Shown here: positions 10,855 to 23,825 of the stretch, piece by piece
How the letters are laid out: the number at the start of each line of letters is the position of its first letter
How positions within the stretch are numbered: position 1 is the stretch's first letter
From: Botryotinia globosa
Taxonomy: Eukaryota > Ascomycota > Leotiomycetes > Helotiales > Sclerotiniaceae
Direction of reading: 5' to 3'
NCBI GenBank assembly: GCA_014898425.1
Contig: RCSZ01000001.1
Location: forward strand, 124,001 to 188,000
Length of the DNA stretch: 64,000 nt
Translations under genes and position numbers: made by a program
Notes under the pieces: generated by a model
The model's input: the letters and a program-made list of their open reading frames with translations, nothing else
Database searches by the model: none
What the model was told of the DNA's origin: nothing

Positions 10855-13800
10855 TTTGATATATTGTTGGTGGTGATGGTGATGGTGATGTTGTCGAAAG
10901 AGAGGAAGAATAATTGAATGTCGAATGTCGAATGTCCAAGGTCGAGGATCGGATTGTATTGTACGTATTGAAAGGGAAAAAGATGATTCGACACTCCTTC
11001 TTCAATCTTCAACCTTCACAACCAATCTTCTCTTCTCTTCTCTTCGCTCTCCCTCCCTCTCTCTCTCTCTCTACCGTCTGTATCTCTTTGTGTGAGTTGT
11101 GTTTGTGTAAGTTGTGGCTGATTCTATAATCGAAAGAGGAATTTGGGGTATGATGTCGTCCGATGAATGGTCGTGAGAACAATGCGTAGTAGGTAGGTAG
11201 TCGAATATCCCCTCTATGAAGAAAGTTGTATTTTCAATCAATAAATCAATATTTCTTTTCTTTACTCTTCTTGACTCTCTCGCTCTCTCTCGCTCGCTCG
11301 CTCTCTCTCTCTCTCTCTCGCTCGCTCGCTCACGCACGCAAACTCTCTCTGTCTCTCGCTCTCTCTAGTTTGTCCCTCGAGCACAGCCCTCCAAATCGAA
11401 CTGGGGCACTTTTTTGGTCAATCGCCACTTTTCGCTTATGGAGTTTAGGCTAGGGATTGTTCGTAATTTATAGATCCTCGTCAGGTTGGTGTTTTGAAGT
11501 ATCTATCTAGCTGGGTGGGTAGGCAGAGAAGGGAAGGGGGGGAAGGTGGAAAGAGGAAGAAGTTGTTTGTATCTTTATGACTTTCTCAATAACTTCAACC
11601 ATTTTCGAGCCCACTGCCCAGGTTAGAGGTGTACGAAGATAGTGTACGACTAGACTAAGAATTCATCGGCACTGCGTAAGTTCCCTCCCTTGGACTCAGA
11701 TTTAGAGTCTATTAACTTGATTAGACTGATCCAAAAAGTAGATCCCAAGATTTGTCCGGACCCAGAAAAGTTAAAAAGTTGTTTAGGAAACTAAGAATAC
11801 GGTGGTAGGTAGTACATATGAACTTGAACAATTCATACATCCTCGTGGCATGCGTCGTAAGTTGTGACATCTTCCCCAATTGATAGAATTCTACTCTACT
11901 CTACTCTACTCGACTCTACTCTGTACATAGTAACTTCTTTGGCTTAATCATTGCAAAATGTTAGATTCGTCTTGGCAATAAATTCGTACGCGCGGTTCAG
12001 GATCTAGGTGTCTACTAGCAACCGCTCATCGGGACTCAGGACTCAGAATCGACATTCATGGAGAGTCAAAAATGGTTTGAATAATCTGGATTTCTATCAT
12101 ACTAGTAGTCGGAACTTTTGTATCGCCAAGATGATGCCAAGTACGTGAAGAAAATGGATGCTCAAATTAAGAGTGGTGGAGGGGTTTCATTTACTCGACG
12201 CTTTTAGGATATATATGTTTTGTGTGATCTTACAAATCAATAGATTCATCTAAACACCCAGATCTAAGGAAAGCCTCATTACAATTTCCTACACACATGC
12301 TACCTTTTTGGTACCTGAAAAGCTGGTAGTTGTAACTAGATACTGATAGATAGTCGGAAGCTTAAAAGAAGGTTGACGTGGGCTACCTAGGAATGGTTTG
12401 ACCGTTTTGGTGGACTATTAGATGAGAAGAAAGACAAAAGTCAGGAGCTGACGACGACTTCTGTTTAAGCGATCAACTCATTTTCATACTGAAATGTTTG
12501 GGTATGTAGATTCGAGATCTCTTTCCTCTACACCGAATTGTAGAGCTTTTCCATACCAATCTTCTATAACTTCTCAGCTATCTTTCCAGGTATGTATGAA
12601 GATCTCTCTAGATCTAGAAAAGATGATTCAAAACTTCACAAAGGATTCCAGTATCTCTTGGCTAACGTGCATCATATGAACCATATTGCGACGACAATGG
12701 TAGATCTTTTTGCCAACGCTACGATTACCGTGGATCAATCTTACCCGATGATACTTGGCATACTTCTTGGAGTGGTGTAATAATATATTGCTACTTTATT
12801 AACACAGGTGGTCATGTAAACAAACATCAGACGAATTATATTAACAGAAGTCATAAAGATATAGACATGATGCTATATCACAAGTCTAGACCTTCCTTTC
12901 ACTATGCCTTCTAAATGACTACATTTCTCAATCATCGAATCTCTAAATTTCCAGCACAACCTCACCCAAAACTGTTCACAAGGTATGAAATCAGAGATTC
13001 AAAATCCACATATGTACAGTACATACGAAACGAAATCATACCCCTCAGTTTGAGCCTCATAAATATACTTTGTACACTAGGTCTTTCTTTCGTTTCCCTC
13101 AAAGATTCGTACGCATACCATCGGAAACTGGAGAATCTGTCATCATCTTAGGAACAATAGGTGCTTCATCAACAGCTATCTACAAATATCTCATACTCAG
13201 TGCCTATGCCATCCGTTTCTCAACATAAAAATGCCATGTCGGAACAAATAAATCCGTCGATTAGACTCCATACAAGCTCCTCGTTCGTCTCGGTATCACA
13301 TTTTGATATACATACACGCAATCCATCTTGGCAGAGATCAGTTGTTTCGAGATCCACGGGAGTATTCGTATACCACAACACGTGGATATATACTTACACG
13401 ATAACTATCTCAGCCAACGACAGCAATAACGACGACCTCGTTATCTTCGTCTCCCTTATTTCTCCTCTCCCTTCCCTCGCACTAATATCAATTCCAACAT
13501 TTCTTGAATCCTGGCACCTACAAATCATCAAAATCCAGGCGAGCAGGCCTCACCGAAAAACTCAATCTCATCCTCATATTTCTGATTCGTAAAAATAATT
13601 TTCCCCATCATCTTTTAAAACCACAAGGCATACGCGTTTTTTCTCGGCATCGGCGCTCTGATTCTCCAAAAAGGTATAGTCTGATTAAAAGATTGCGCGG
13701 CTGGCTACCCCTTGTGGCGTGGTGTGTTTGGCTGGTTAAGTACACACCGGTTTAGCGAGAATGAAGGGTGACTGCACGTGGAAAAAGGGTTCATGGTTTA

Positions 13801-16800
13801 TGATTGATGAATGGAATGGATAGAGTTTGAGTTAAGCTTTGGGATGATAGATTTTATTCAATGTATTTGAGAATTACTTGACTTGAGAATTGAGATTTCG
13901 ATGCTATATCTTTGCATCTGGGTTTGAATACAAAAGGTCAAGAAGGGGAGGTATGAATATGTTAGTCGGACAATATGGAAAAACACCTACCAGTAGAGAC
14001 GTCAACATGAGAGATCAGGAACAATACTTCCCTCCCCCCTACAGATCAAATCAATCAATGACCCTTAATTCACGACGCCAAGCTAAGATTCATCAGCGCA
14101 GCGTCTATTTTTGATACTTACGGAGTACCCATTGAATTTACCCATTTAGAGCATTCCCATATATGTGTATCATATCAAACAGGCGCTCCTTTCTCTTTAC
14201 CCAACCAGCAGCTCTTCCAAAAGCGGACAATAGAATCGAGTAAACATTATTTCAAATTACCAAACGGAGAATACAGTCGTCTCATATAGAACTTTATAGT
14301 TGGCCGAGCCGCAGGAAGTGGACGATATCTTCAGCTGAAATATATGCAATGAGGTATGTTTATAAGCAAGCTCAAAGTTTCAAAATCTCAGGTGAATTAA
14401 GTACTATATGTATATCAAATGTCTTTCTGAAGCTTTCGAGCGCTCCAATCGTAACCTCTATCAAGTCTGATCTTCACACGCGGGTATTTTACATATCTCG
14501 GTGTTATAAGGTATTGATATATACCGAACATCTCTCTAAAACCTACACAGCCTTCCTCCTATCAGGCACCCTCCGAGTACACTTCAAACTTCAAACTTCA
14601 AATTTCAAACTTCAAAGCCGCGCGATATGCCATTTAATGGTCATAGCTTCCTCCATACTTATTACTTCGTACACCTACCTACCTACCCAGTCTCCAGTCT
14701 AGGTCTAGTATAGATAGACAGCTATGAGATGAGGCTCTTCCCAGCTGCTGGAGCCAACAACCGAAAGCGGGCTAACAGGAAAAGTTCTTGGACTTGGTAC
14801 GTGGTATGATGGTCTTGGATCTTGATAGGGAGGGATCACGCAAGATGGAGATCATGATGCGTTATTAAACTTCTATTTGGTGTGTACTTCGGTGCTTTCT
14901 TTCGTAGTGCCTTCATTCCTGGTGCACACGTGGTGGTCAAGGAACTGACTGCGTCGTCACGGGTGGATAGTACTCATGTGTTAATATATCAAACCTGGTT
15001 GTTCGTCATGGTTTTCCGGATGGAATAGATGAAAGGCAGCGCGTTTGGGTTTGGTGCGAGCGTTTTGGCATGGACATTTTGACTTGTGTATCGATTTTCT
15101 CTCAGTAAATGGTTCAAAATTCACCTCCTGTCAAACCCGAAGTTTTCAAAGTCAAGATACCAAGGAGACCAACAGAAAATGTGCCGCTACTTGAACTGTC
15201 CTTCCACCTCTAGTAATGTGGACGGACGCGTATGTACCATCTCAATCTATCATTCCCTGCCACTTTATATTGACTCCAGCGTCTTGGCAGCGAAGATATT
15301 ATCAATTTCTTGTCTATCTTGTGAAAACGGCTTACGCATTTGACGCTTTTTTGTTGTTGATATTGATATATTCGGTCAAGTATGACTTATCTATTAGTCT
15401 GCCAATTCTCAATAGTGCCCGTATAGTAAGTATTCTCCACGAATTCGTGTATCTAAGACTTGTGAGCCGTATCCCAAGTTCCCTACTCTTCCCACTCAAT
15501 TATTGAGTCATATAAAGTGGAATTCAATTGATTTATGAATCTAATGTCTCCATATTTTCAGGATCACCTGTACATCGTCTTATATAACACATAATATAGC
15601 CTTATTCATATTTTCCACACCCTAGAGATTGGCATGATGCATTCTTACTGCCTGCTTTCCCCCCTCCCCAACCCACAGTTTTAAACACAGATGTTCATTA
15701 CTGATGGAGCATTGAAGCGGATATATACATCCATTCGGATTCGGAACAGAAGAAAGCGCCGCTCATACTTCGTACACTCTCTAGTTTCATTCACGCGTCA
15801 TCACTTCTAACTTCACCTCTTCCCTGTCAATTTTCGTACTTCTCTCTTCATCAACGTGACGAAGCTCCCGAAAAGTATTTCGTTCACGTGTGTATCTAAA
15901 TCATTAAACTTAAACTTTTGCTCGGCATACGTTATATCACACGGGAAGTACACCCAAACTTTGATCCGTTTCCACTTATTAACTTTCTTCCCCTCACTGG
16001 CTGGCGCACGCCCGCAAACGAAAAGGGAAAAGAATGAGAATTGAACTGCAATGTAATATATTTATGGGTGAGCGAGCCGTTGGATTGATGTTGACAGGTT
16101 GAACTTGAGCGCTATTGCCTCATTGGATCTTTGTTACTATGTTCTTTACACCGTATGAATAAGTAGAGTTGGATGATGAAGGGAAGTACCAGTATTTTTC
16201 TTCCAGGGGATAAAGAAACAATCATCAGACAAGAGCGTAGCCAGAATCCACAATTTTCTCGTCTGTTCTTTCCTTCATTGCCCGTCACCACGCACTGCTT
16301 GATCCTGGTTGCAACTACGTGGATATATATGATTTTCACCATCACTTGGTTACCTGGCCCGGAAGTCTGTCAGCTTCTGTTAATATAAGTAAAATACAAG
16401 TGGCCGATAAGTTTATGACGCTGCTAGTCGCAGCTCGAATGTATTCCAATTACGGGTTGTAGATACGGCTATGGATAGCTTGAATTTAGTGAGGCACATA
16501 CTCATGATAATATTAGGATGAGGATAATTTTCTTGTTTTTTACTATCTTGTCGCATGGGCATGTAGCTTTAGAGTGATGTACTGTTGACTGTCCAAGAGA
16601 TAAGGGCTAAAAAATAATTTAGGTTGGTAGGCAAGTAGCCGTTTTTTGTTTGTATGTGTTTATTCCATGGCTCGCCTCTGGGAAGTGGGGAAAAGGGGGG
16701 TAGCTTCTCTATTGCGTAAGAAGCAAAAAAACAATTGATTAAGAGAATCAGGGCTTAAATTGATATACCGTCCATCTAGCTACCTCGCATAAGGTGTGGA

Positions 16801-17577
16801 ATACATAAGATGATATCATCACCAATCACTGGATCACATAAGAAATGCAAGAATAGGATACTTATTTCAAAATGATATGGCAAAACATGAGATATATTTG
16901 CGCACTACGGAAGCTATAGAAATGGAGTGGAAGGTTTAGGGTTAAGTAAGGATGGAAATTTGATGTGACGATCAGTTGAAAAGACATGAAAAGACCCATA
17001 TAACAAACAAGCTTATAGAGATCTACAGTCACTTCGATCGGATGATGGTAAGATATAGTTTTGGACGACACGATAGCCCTATGTTCGGATGATATCGTTA
17101 ATATCAAGACCGTAACCCTTGAGAAGACTACCGGCATTGAGATTGAATACTAACCTAATATCAAATAATACTACAATTCAACAAGAGGTCTTTTGATAAC
17201 CCGGAGTAGGAGATGATATGAGTATGATGTATGAAAGGGTACAGAATTTATATGGGCAGTGAGGGTATGTTTAAACTTATTTCCAGATGTCAAGTGGCAA
17301 AGATAGTTGACGAAAGATATTGTACAACGGTTCAAAAGTCAGTATTCGTCTTAAATTCTTCCAAGTGGAGGGATTCAATATTCAAAATGGGGATGGAGTA
17401 CGAGTAGATTGGGTTGATGTTCCGAAAACAAATCACGGGTTCATCTACACATGGATATCTACAGGATTGAGATCAATTTAATAGTTTTCTCATTCTATAT
17501 ATTTAATCTTCTTTACGCACGGAATATTAAACTTTAGTACTATAAATTGACATTCTCTTTCCTGGACTTGTAATGAA
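10855..17577. other. 6.7-kb gene-poor region with microsatellites
   Basis: No recognisable protein, tRNA or rRNA. Immediately upstream of PNG1 lie a run of GGTGAT-like repeats (10865-10890), a CT tract (about 11030-11072) and a compound CTCT/CGCT tract (about 11275-11370). Further on are CTCTA repeats (about 11890-11922) and a 7-bp CTTCAAA repeat (about 14581-14616). Open frames of up to 143 codons exist (for example 13161-13592 plus and 16862-17137 minus), but none resembles a known family or shows joined exons. Base composition is ordinary, unlike the RIP islands. It could hold long regulatory sequence or non-coding transcripts; the sequence alone does not show either. Confidence 0.55.
11275..11370. 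repeat. Compound CT/CGCT microsatellite upstream of PNG1
   Basis: A polypyrimidine tract alternating CTCTCT and CGCTCGCT blocks, followed by CACGCACGC. A second, purer CT tract is at 11030-11072. Both are in the presumed PNG1 promoter or leader. Translated frames through it are Ser/Leu or Arg/Glu strings and are not genes. Confidence 0.85.
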
Positions 17578-18960
17578 TCATCCAATCCACGACCGAATAT
17601 TACTATCATCCTTAACCGTCAAAATTTTCAACGGATGCGTCTTCTCCCTCTTCTCCCCCTTCCTCTGCACATTCCTCGCTCTGGAAACCGGATGTCTATT
17701 CACTGCTTCCCAATCCTGCTCCCTCATGCTCTCATCAAATTTAAATTCCTCCCCAGACACCCTCTCAAACGCCTCACAAACAGAACCATGTTCATATGCA
17801 AACCGCGAGACCTTATCAATCCCCTGCCTATCCTGATTCGTGACATTCGCAATTGCATTTTGCCAATTGAAATTTCGTGCCGATTTGCCGGAGCCAAGAT
17901 CCTGCCAGCAAGTGATATAGAGCGCGTCGCCCTCTCCCTGGCGATCCTGCACCGCGACGTGGTAGTCCGTCATGCAGTAATCGCATGATTGGAAACGCGG
18001 TGATGTCAAGGATCGATCGGAGACGCTGAGCGTGCGCCAGCGGAAATCGTAGTATAAGTTCAATTTGAGATGCGGACAGATGGGATGATCCCAGGTCAAC
18101 CATTCTGGTGCCCAGGCGTCTGGGATGTTGGAGGTATCTTCTTCAGAGAAATCTTCGAAGGAACAATGGTCATGGTTGGCGGGGAGGAGGAGGATTCTTT
18201 GCTTGCGGAAGATTAGTGAGTTGGTCGTTTGGGAGATGCGTATAGTCTCGCGAGAATATTCGACTAATCGAGATGTTGGGTTCAGGAAAGTAGTGGTTTC
18301 GTTGTAGAGAGAGATCGAGTGAGGGATGTGGCGTTGATGATAACGTTTCATTGCCGCTTGCAAAACATGGAAGCTTACATATCCTTCCAAGAGGGGCAGA
18401 GCGTTATCAATATGAAGAGCGCACGACTTCCCAAGCAACTTCTCACTGTATCCAAGACCGATCGTGTGGAGTTTGTTGCAGGGATAACATGTAATATAAT
18501 TTGGAAGATCCCGTGCGAGGAGTTGCAGGAAGTTGTAGCGATAGCTTCGATAGAGTTGGATGTTTAAGTTATACCTGTACATGGTATTGACGGGGAAGGA
18601 GGCAGCCCTGTAAGGGTTGTTGAGGGCTTCGACGTATCTTGATCCGAGTCTATTCCACAAGTCTGTGCAGCAAATACTCAATAAGGCTGCGGAGTCGGGT
18701 GGTAGAGAATCGACGAGGTAAAGTATAACGTCATCGCTTAAATCGCAAATGTTTTTCGGTTGGAGAGTTTGCGGCGCGATCTCGGTTGGGTTTCTAGATG
18801 ATTCAAGGGTCATCAAGCGAAGACTCGATTCGAGGGCCGGGTCCCCTATGAATGAAGTCGCTGGAGAGAGGGATTGTTTGTTGTCTGTGGAAATCCTTGG
18901 ATCTCTCTCCGGTAATGCTACTGTAGCTATACTGGTATCAGGAGATTTGGTGTTTCCCAT
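17578..18960 (-). CDS. F-box domain protein
   Basis: Single-exon frame of 460 aa. Residues about 71-110 (ICDLSDDVILYLVDSLPP, then LLSICCTDLWNRLG) match an F-box, the segment that binds SKP1 in SCF ubiquitin ligases. The rest resembles the large fungal family in which the F-box is followed by a cysteine-containing, substrate-facing region: note YITCYPCNKLH and CALHIDN near 155-185, and SCDYCMTDYHVAV near 325-340, plus C-terminal basic residues before the stop. The N-terminal 65 residues are Ser/Thr/Pro-rich and probably disordered. The start at 18960 has a clean reading frame and no better upstream ATG. The target is unknown. The plus-strand frames overlapping it are shadows. Confidence 0.82.
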   Translation of the reverse strand: MGNTKSPDTSIATVALPERDPRISTDNKQSLSPATSFIGDPALESSLRLMTLESSRNPTEIAPQTLQPKNICDLSDDVILYLVDSLPPDSAALLSICCTDLWNRLGSRYVEALNNPYRAASFPVNTMYRYNLNIQLYRSYRYNFLQLLARDLPNYITCYPCNKLHTIGLGYSEKLLGKSCALHIDNALPLLEGYVSFHVLQAAMKRYHQRHIPHSISLYNETTTFLNPTSRLVEYSRETIRISQTTNSLIFRKQRILLLPANHDHCSFEDFSEEDTSNIPDAWAPEWLTWDHPICPHLKLNLYYDFRWRTLSVSDRSLTSPRFQSCDYCMTDYHVAVQDRQGEGDALYITCWQDLGSGKSARNFNWQNAIANVTNQDRQGIDKVSRFAYEHGSVCEAFERVSGEEFKFDESMREQDWEAVNRHPVSRARNVQRKGEKREKTHPLKILTVKDDSNIRSWIG

Positions 18961-20282
18961 GATGAAGATCTTTCAGTGATAAGTGGAAAATGAACTTAAA
19001 AAATGGGCTGTAAAGTTATTGATTAAGTGATCGATATATCAGGAGATTGAAATGTGAAGTGATTGAACTGTAAGTAACGAGTGTAAAATGTTTTGAACTG
19101 TACTGGTTTTCCTGAAGATATGAGAAATAATCAATCTATATATACAGATTACCTGTCTGCACCAAAAGTGTCTAGTCATGAACTAAGATCTTGTGAAGAG
19201 TGTGAGGAGATACTAGCGGGATACGCAACGAACTAAATATCAAAAAACGTTGAGCCATTGATGTGCTAGAGTACACTATACACACTAGAAGATACTTAAC
19301 GTTATCGAAGACTATATTCGCACAATTTTTCCCAAAAATAGATCCGAAACCATGGATTGTGAAGTAAAAAAAGATCATCCATGACTATCGATACATCATA
19401 CTTCAAATGATAAACGCACTAGACGCACTAGATCAAAGCCGTCGGGATCAGTCTCCAATATGACCCAGAATCCTACAAGTAAGAAGTCACGAGAACATCG
19501 TCACTAGGTGTTCGAATCTTATGGGGAATTCAAACAAGTTTCTGCGTCCAGAATTGTCAAGAAAAAGAGACTAAGAAAAAATCGAGAACGCGGTGTTGCT
19601 ATTGAGATATTCAATATGGGAACTAGTACTACAGCCACAAATCGTAGGCATCGTTTAAGTGTATTATTATAGATCTATGTATCCAAGCCTTCAGAGGTTC
19701 CTGCCTTTCTTGTGCTATTTATTAGGACGCGATGTCAGCTCACCATTGTGGGCTCGTGCGCAAAGGTGATAATTAGACGAGAATGAAGGGGGGCATACGT
19801 GGGAGAGAAGAGACGTCAAATTTAATCACTCCATTAAGTTCTTTGATAAATCAACCACAAATAATGTTATCTGGAGATACCTAAAATAATACGTGTTTAC
19901 TATAGAATTATGAAAGTCAATAGTGTCAGGTAAAGCTTTAAAAATCATTAGTCATAATTCTATCAAAACTTTAATTCTTCAAACAAAGCTAGAGTATTTG
20001 GATCATTGAAGAGCTGCGCTAATGGTCAAGTCCGGAGGTTTTTTTCCCTCCTGCGAATAGGGGGGACGGCAAGCGTACAATAACCACACTCACGTGAAGA
20101 AAAGTATCATCTTAATGAGGTGCAAACTCAGTATTTGGACCAAGGTTTTCATTCAAAAAAAAAAAGTGCATACCAGAGTTTGTAACTAACATTCTAAAAG
20201 GACAAAGTGTTCAATGTAAACAGTAACCCATTGAGAAAGCCAGCTTTTTTGACCAAATGATACATGCATATTACATATTCGC
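18961..20282. other. Intergenic region, nothing recognised
   Basis: 1.3 kb between the F-box gene and the broken STAND gene. It should include the F-box promoter at its left end. A short frame on the minus strand (19172-19378) is hydrophobic and unsupported. A run of ten A residues lies near 20157. No repeats or RNA genes were seen. Confidence 0.5.
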
Positions 20283-23200
20283 TCAAATTCTAACACCAAG
20301 TTCTCGAATCTTCTCGAGTTCATCTTGAGTATATGGCTTCGTGTTAATGATATCGTAATCCAGCATGCGAGAGCGCCAGTATCCGTCGAAAAACTTTAGA
20401 ATTGGCTGGGCAAGCTCGATGTACTTGCTTTCAAAATCTTGAACTAGTACTTCTAGTTCCTCAATTTGTGAAGATTCTTCCTCTTGAATATCCCGATGGT
20501 CTCCAATATCGAAAGGAGTGAAGTGATGAGGAGGTGAACTCTAGGAATAGGGGTGATAAACACAGCAGGTATGCGTAAGTTCTAATATCGTGAAAGTTGC
20601 AAAGCGAATTATTTCAGGTGCCAGTATTTTCCAGCTATCGTTATCGGTACCTATGAATTGGAGCAGGAACATAATGGAAGCACGCATTATCCAGTAAGTT
20701 GAATCAAGAGAAAATCCTTCTTCGCTCAGATCAGTAAAAACACTTATAATTTCCGCTTCATCAAGCTCCAAGGTAGTTTGCTTGAATAATATGGTGAGTG
20801 CTGTACATCCCGATTTTGAACATGCGCATATACATCGATCAGCTGTCGAAGTTGTTAGAACTTTAAACATGACGTTTCTGACCTCGGGCTGAGAAGATAA
20901 ATTTTCAGGGCCACCATTTGGCAGTAGATTTATTTCTTCCATTGTGATAACCCAAAGATCCTTGATAAGAAGACTTGCAACAATGAAGTGGGTGGCTGGA
21001 TTCCATGGAATCCATCGGTTTCCTTGCAATATTCTTTTTGCGTGATGAAGATCAGCTCCTTTCTGGATCAGCCACCAAAGCAATTTGAACTTGTCCGTCA
21101 TCTCACTTTGAGACGTATCGTGATCGGTCCACGTCAACATCAACAAAATTCTCTTGGAATCGAAACAATGGTACTCTTCTATCTCACGAAATCCAGCATT
21201 GTAAACATTTCTGTTGTCTCAACTCTTGGTATCGCATATTCTCGTAGATATATATCGTACACGAATAGTAAATGATAGATCGACTCGTATTCCTCGGGGA
21301 TCTGTAAAGCTGGAGGTATATCAATTCCAACTACCTTCAGAAGAGCGCAGGTAGAGCTCGCATGAAGATCCAATACTTGGTCACCTGAGGTTGAAAGTCT
21401 ATCCGTTTTTGTGGTTGGCAAGCTCTGAAAGGCTAATTGGCCGAGTCGATTTCTGCGATCAACGAGAGAATTTATCATGCAATTTATAATGTCTTTTGAG
21501 CTCGAGCGCAATGCGTCAAGGAAAACGTCCTCGGCACGAAAAAATACAACATCTTTCAATGTATCGTTGATCGTCTCTGCGCGGAAAGAATGTAGCGGGC
21601 TGTCGGCATTGAGGAGTAACTGGACAGCTGGCAAACACTTTGAGTACAAAGCATAAGCGACAGGAAGATATCCCATGCAGTCTTGCTTGACCAAATTTTG
21701 ACCGCCTATACGCAAGAGATGAGATATTCCAATCGGCCAACCAGAGGATAGATGTAGCGGAGTCTGGCCCATATCATTCCGCTCATTTGCACTGTCCGGG
21801 AAGTTGGCTAGGATTTGTAGCATTCTGTCTTCTGATCTCTGCAAAATAGTAGAACTAAGAGCTCCACAGTGAAAACCTAAATTTGTCAGTATTTGCATAG
21901 GTAACTTGTGAGTAGGGCTGCCGAACCAAGTATTTCGGGAACATCTCGAAAGCTCGAAAGAGACATCGCTAGATGCTTACAATAATTATCCCACCACTGA
22001 CAACCTGAAACGATTAACTGATTCTCTAACCAAGAATCAGAAAGCTCCAATCCCATGCTATCTATCAATTCTAAACATAGATCAGGTACCTCTGGATGAT
22101 AGTACCCAAGAACCTTGGAGCCAAAAAGAATCTCCAGGGGGCGTCTTTGGAACACATAGTTAGCATATCCTCCATTGAAGATTTAAGGTGCATTGTAACC
22201 TACTCTCCGTTGGTATTTGTGTCATTTACCATAGTACATGGGGTATTTGCTGCAAGAAGTCTCAGGAAACGTTTGTAAGATTGAAACACTTCAGCATTTG
22301 TGAGTTCCAGATCTTCAGCGATCAAACAAGCCATCTTGCTTATTTGTTAGCTATGTTCAATGGTCTAATCTGAAGACTAAGAGAGTCACATACATACATG
22401 AAGAATGGATTCACCACGTCTATTGACGTCGTTTAACGAAGCTTGGCCGCTCGCAAGCATTTTCCTGATCTGAATGGTGATATTATCCATATCCAAAGAA
22501 ACTCCAATAGAATCTACCTTGTATGCCCTTCCTCGAATGTCGTCCATTAATTTGAAGACTGGTGACTTTGAAGATACTATCCTACGAAAGGTAAGATTCG
22601 GAGAAATTGAGAGTAGAGACCCTGCTGTGGAGATGATACATAGCCTCGCGCGAAGAATTCCTGAAAACAACTGGCTGCAATGAGAATATGTGAGTTCCCA
22701 AGTATGTTTCCTTTCAAAATGAAATCTTGATGGGCAATCAGGCCTGCGACATCCAGAATTTGTTCTTGATCGTAGAATCTGCAAAGATCTCGCCGAAAAG
22801 GACCAATAGCTATGTTTTCCTTCCAAAAGAGCCTGTGATTGACAGGGACATTTACTTTTTGCAGCTTTGCGTATTGATGTTTTGAATGCTGGCTCGTCAC
22901 TACCAGGAACTAACGCTTTCGAAGAATTATTATCAATAGTCGGCGCTAGTTGTTTTTGGTTCGAATTCAATGCTCGCGACATTGCTTGTTCGACAATTTC
23001 CGGCACGTCTTGCAGCGCCATTCTGACATTTGAGAGTTCTTGAACCATGTACTGATTCAATGATCTAGATCTGATATCATGTTGAACATGTCTATCCATG
23101 AGTTTTTTTCAATTTTGGGAGACCGGCATCAATATGCGTGAAACTCGCATTCAAATTCTGAAGTTCCTTTGCAATGCCAGCCGTCGTAATAGCCGATGTT

Positions 23201-23825
23201 GTAACAATATTTGATGTCTGCTCCGATATTTTGCAAGAGACCTCACTTGAATGTGGTTAGCAGTATACTAGAGTTATTGAGAGACGTTTAATAGTCGTTG
23301 CGATAGCTAGCACAAGTGGTAACACAGCAGAGTAGTGAAACCAAAAGTGCTGCACCGAGAATAGTCACGTGGCGAAACCGCCTACTTACAGTTGCAGAGC
23401 CATGATTGCCATATCTACATTGGCCTGTAGCTTGTCGACGATATACTCTAGTTTTTGCAGAGTGGCTTGACGGAAAGGAAAGATCGCTTTCTTGCCGAGG
23501 AAACAAATCTTTTCTATCGTACCAATGGGCACACTGAGTTGACATTTCTGGAGAGTTGTTTCGAGAGTCCTGATATTGTCTGCGCATGAGGCGACAGTAG
23601 CGGCAACTAGGGCTACAGCAGATGTGTGAGTTGAATGGAGGCTTCTCAGGCTTACTTGTAAATGTTTGAGCGTGGTGTGAAGTGCTTGCGTTCTTTGTGC
23701 AATACCGTCAATTTCTTCAGCTTGATCGCGATAGGCGGAATAATAAGAGACGATCCCCTGTGAGACTTGCAATCTGGTGATCCAAGAGAGACTACTCCAA
23801 CCGCTGTACCCAATACATCTGCCAT
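20283..23825 (-). pseudogene. Broken STAND-type / ankyrin-repeat protein gene
   Basis: The minus strand encodes, in order, a fungal STAND-protein N-terminal domain (start MADVLGTAVGVVSLG at 23825, then a coiled helical region), a middle region with the fungal motif SISPNLTFRRIVSSKSP, and ankyrin-like segments (GQTPLHLSS, LLRIGGQNLV). Plausible introns are 23245-23389 (GTAAGT), a GTATGT intron near 22335-22390 and a GTAGGT intron near 22149-22208. The frame is nonetheless interrupted: an apparent 8-bp insertion just after the N-terminal motif (about 23776-23784), a run of seven A's that puts TAG in frame (about 23100-23110), a frame change near 21890-21915, a one-base frame change near 21190, and an in-frame TAG at 20541-20543 after which the same frame runs open another 85 codons to 20283. 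Such proteins are NLR-like signalling factors in fungi. Sequencing error could explain single lesions but hardly all of them. Confidence 0.72.

Noticed and set aside
10506..10859. Plus-strand 117-codon frame with a poly-Val run
   Set aside because: It is the antisense shadow of the PNG1 polyglutamine exon.
11071..11453. Open frames rich in Arg/Glu/Ser or Leu/Ser on both strands
   Set aside because: They are translations of the CT/CGCT microsatellite, with no domain or conserved segment.
13161..13592. 143-codon plus-strand frame in the gene-poor region
   Set aside because: Low-complexity Ser/Ile/His composition, no motif, signal peptide or splice partner.
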